Source: CBDBND01 sp965207985 | GTDB lineage: Bacteria > Pseudomonadota > Alphaproteobacteria > Rhodospirillales > Rhodospirillaceae | Direction: 5' to 3' | NCBI GenBank assembly: GCA_965207985.1 | Contig: CBDBND010000017.1 | Location: 1-64,000 of the forward strand | DNA: 64,000 nt | In this document: piece by piece, positions 62,482-64,000 of the stretch | Numbering within the stretch: position 1 is the stretch's first letter | Layout: each line of letters begins with the position of its first letter | The notes under the pieces: model-generated | What the model was told of the DNA's origin: nothing | Seen by the model: only the letters and a program-made list of their open reading frames with translations | Databases searched by the model: none | Made by a program: the position numbers and the translations under genes

Positions 62482-63363
62482 ATGGCAAGCCTGAAGGATC
62501 TGAGGCTCCGCATTGCATCGGTCCAGTCGACGAAAAAGATTACGTCGGCGATGAAGATGGTTGCTGCGTCCAAGTTGCGACGCGCGCAGGAAGCAGCAGA
62601 ACAGGCCCGGCCCTATGCCCAGCGTATGGAAGCCATGCTCGGCAATGTGGCCGCCGGCTCGGCCGGTCAAGAAGGGACGCCACCGTTACTCGCCGGCACG
62701 GGCAAAGACGACTCTCATCTGGTGGTGGTGATGACGGCGAACCGCGGTCTCTGCGGCGGCTTCAACAGCAATATCATTCGCAGCGCGCGGCAGTTGATCC
62801 ATGACTTGTTTGAGCAGGGCAAGAAAGTTGACATCTACACCGTCGGCCGCAAAGGCCGCGACAACCTCAAGCGGGATTACGAAGATCATCTTGTCGGTCA
62901 TTTCGATGAGTTCGGCCGCACGGTTTCGTCCTTTGCCGAAGCCAAACACGTGGCCGATGCCATCATTCACATGTTCGATGCCGGCGACTTCGATGCCTGC
63001 ACCTTGATCTATGCGCATTTTGTCTCGGCCATGACTCAAGAAGTGACCAACCAACAGATCATTCCCTTCCCAGTGCCCGAGACGGAGGAAGCGGAAGAAA
63101 AAGCCGGTGGTGGCTACGAGTACGAACCGTCCGATACGGAAATTCTTGAAGATTTGCTGCCGCGCAACATCGCCGTGCAGGTGTTCCGCGCCCTGTTAGA
63201 AAACGGCGCCTCCGAACAAGGCGCGCGCATGACCGCCATGGATAACGCCACCCGCAATGCCGGGGAAATGATCGACAGCCTGACGCTGACCTATAACCGC
63301 ACCCGTCAGGCCCAGATCACTACTGAACTGATTGAAATAATTTCCGGAGCCGAGGCGCTGTAA
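62482..63363 (+). CDS. atpG: ATP synthase F1 gamma subunit
   Basis: A 293-residue rotor shaft protein. MASLKDLRLRIASVQSTKKI, TSAMKMVAASKLRRAQ, TANRGLCGGFNSNI and the C-terminal MTAMDNATRNAGEMIDSLTL are the conserved blocks. It lies 37 bases after atpA with AGGCCG upstream. Confidence 0.96.
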   Translation: MASLKDLRLRIASVQSTKKITSAMKMVAASKLRRAQEAAEQARPYAQRMEAMLGNVAAGSAGQEGTPPLLAGTGKDDSHLVVVMTANRGLCGGFNSNIIRSARQLIHDLFEQGKKVDIYTVGRKGRDNLKRDYEDHLVGHFDEFGRTVSSFAEAKHVADAIIHMFDAGDFDACTLIYAHFVSAMTQEVTNQQIIPFPVPETEEAEEKAGGGYEYEPSDTEILEDLLPRNIAVQVFRALLENGASEQGARMTAMDNATRNAGEMIDSLTLTYNRTRQAQITTELIEIISGAEAL

Positions 63364-63384
63364 AGCGCTTAAGAGGAGAAGCCA

Positions 63385-64000
63385 ATGGCCAAGAACACTA
63401 TCGGGACCGTCGCCCAGGTCATGGGAGCTGTTGTGGACGTCAAATTTGAAGGCGACCTGCCCAACATCATGAACGCCCTGCATGTGGACAACCACGGCAA
63501 GCGTTTGGTGCTGGAAGTGGCCCAGCACTTGGGCGAAAGCACCGTGCGCACCATCGCCATGGACACCACCGAAGGCTTGGTCCGCGGCCAGGAAGCGGTG
63601 GATACGGGCGATTCCATCCGCATGCCCGTCGGTCCGGGGACGCTGGGGCGCATCATGAACGTGGTCGGCGAGCCCATCGACGAGCGCGGCGACGTGGAAG
63701 CCAAGGACTTCTTCCCCATTCACCGTCCGGCGCCGGAGTTCGTTGAACAGGCCGTGGAAACGGAAATTCTGGTCACCGGCATCAAGGTGGTGGATCTGCT
63801 CGAGCCCTACACCAAAGGCGGCAAGGTGGGACTGTTCGGCGGTGCCGGTGTGGGCAAGACCGTGCTTATTCAGGAGCTGATCAACAACGTTGCCAAAGGT
63901 CACGGCGGCTATTCCGTGTTTGCTGGCGTCGGTGAGCGCACCCGCGAAGGCAACGACCTCTATCACGAAATGATCGAGTCCGGTGTTATCGAATTGGACG
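63385..64000 (+). CDS. atpD: ATP synthase F1 beta subunit (5' part)
   Basis: The first 205 residues of the catalytic subunit are in the window: GTVAQVMGAVVDVKFEG barrel, LGRIMNVVGEPIDERG, Walker A GGAGVGKTVLIQELINN and GVGERTREGNDLY. The gene runs off the right edge. AAGAGGAGAA precedes the ATG. Confidence 0.97.
   Translation, partial: MAKNTIGTVAQVMGAVVDVKFEGDLPNIMNALHVDNHGKRLVLEVAQHLGESTVRTIAMDTTEGLVRGQEAVDTGDSIRMPVGPGTLGRIMNVVGEPIDERGDVEAKDFFPIHRPAPEFVEQAVETEILVTGIKVVDLLEPYTKGGKVGLFGGAGVGKTVLIQELINNVAKGHGGYSVFAGVGERTREGNDLYHEMIESGVIELD

Overview
The window reads as a chromosomal segment of an alphaproteobacterium, probably a Rhodospirillales-like free-living heterotroph. The evidence is an atpHAGD operon without atpB/F that starts next to priA, a surA-pdxA-ksgA operon, a PhaR-regulated polyhydroxyalkanoate (PHA) locus and an fsa/DUF484/xerC operon. 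The taxonomic placement is inference. I saw no tRNA, rRNA, CRISPR array or phage genes, and no gene-free stretch longer than about 300 bases.

Layout. 1-1854: a truncated IS630 transposase abutting an IS5-family element whose transposase is frameshifted by a 14-bp tandem duplication. 1.9-6.0 kb: PHA genes (phaR divergent from a small PhaE-like gene, phaC, phaA), with an array of palindromic operator-like sites between phaR and the synthase genes. 6.0-11.2 kb: an exported esterase, a MATE efflux pump, a sodium/solute symporter and an exported NAD(P)-binding protein. 11.2-12.7 kb: an intact-looking IS5 element with a TTAG target duplication and a small passenger gene. 12.8-17.4 kb: an amidohydrolase, then ksgA, pdxA and surA. 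17.6-29.8 kb: a metal-efflux operon (small His/Cys protein, TolC-type outer membrane factor, His/Asp-rich membrane fusion protein, heavy-metal RND pump, small periplasmic protein) broken by a 6.3-kb inversion. One end of the inversion lies in the RND gene and the other in an IS630 transposase gene. Re-inverting 22978-29261 restores both reading frames and brings the two TA-flanked IS ends together. The inverted block carries an AbrB-type membrane protein, two tandem VOC genes and a pile-up of IS110, IS66-like and IS1595-like scraps against a 5'-truncated DNA methyltransferase/endonuclease.

29.8-54.5 kb is an accessory catabolic region: VOC proteins, an FAD reductase, a bicupin, a secreted gamma-glutamyltransferase, and then a long, tightly packed + strand run. 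This run holds a cysteine hydrolase, an ACMSD-type amidohydrolase, an acyl-CoA ligase, a DUF59 protein, a Tat-exported amidohydrolase, a branched-chain-amino-acid-type ABC transporter whose binding protein is fused to its permease, an FAD-linked oxidase, a dienelactone hydrolase, an aldehyde dehydrogenase, a flavin monooxygenase, a methyltransferase and a secreted amidohydrolase. Together they look like an uptake and degradation pathway for an aromatic or heterocyclic acid or amide whose substrate I cannot name. 54.6-64.0 kb returns to housekeeping genes: rhomboid protease, xerC, DUF484, fsa, priA and atpHAG with the start of atpD.

The most notable observations are the reciprocal gene-breaking inversion, two independent short tandem duplications (14 bp and 8 bp) that each frameshift a gene and are exactly repaired by removing one copy, the binding protein-permease fusion, a passenger gene whose stop codon is supplied by the IS5 target duplication, and the uncharacterised catabolic cluster.
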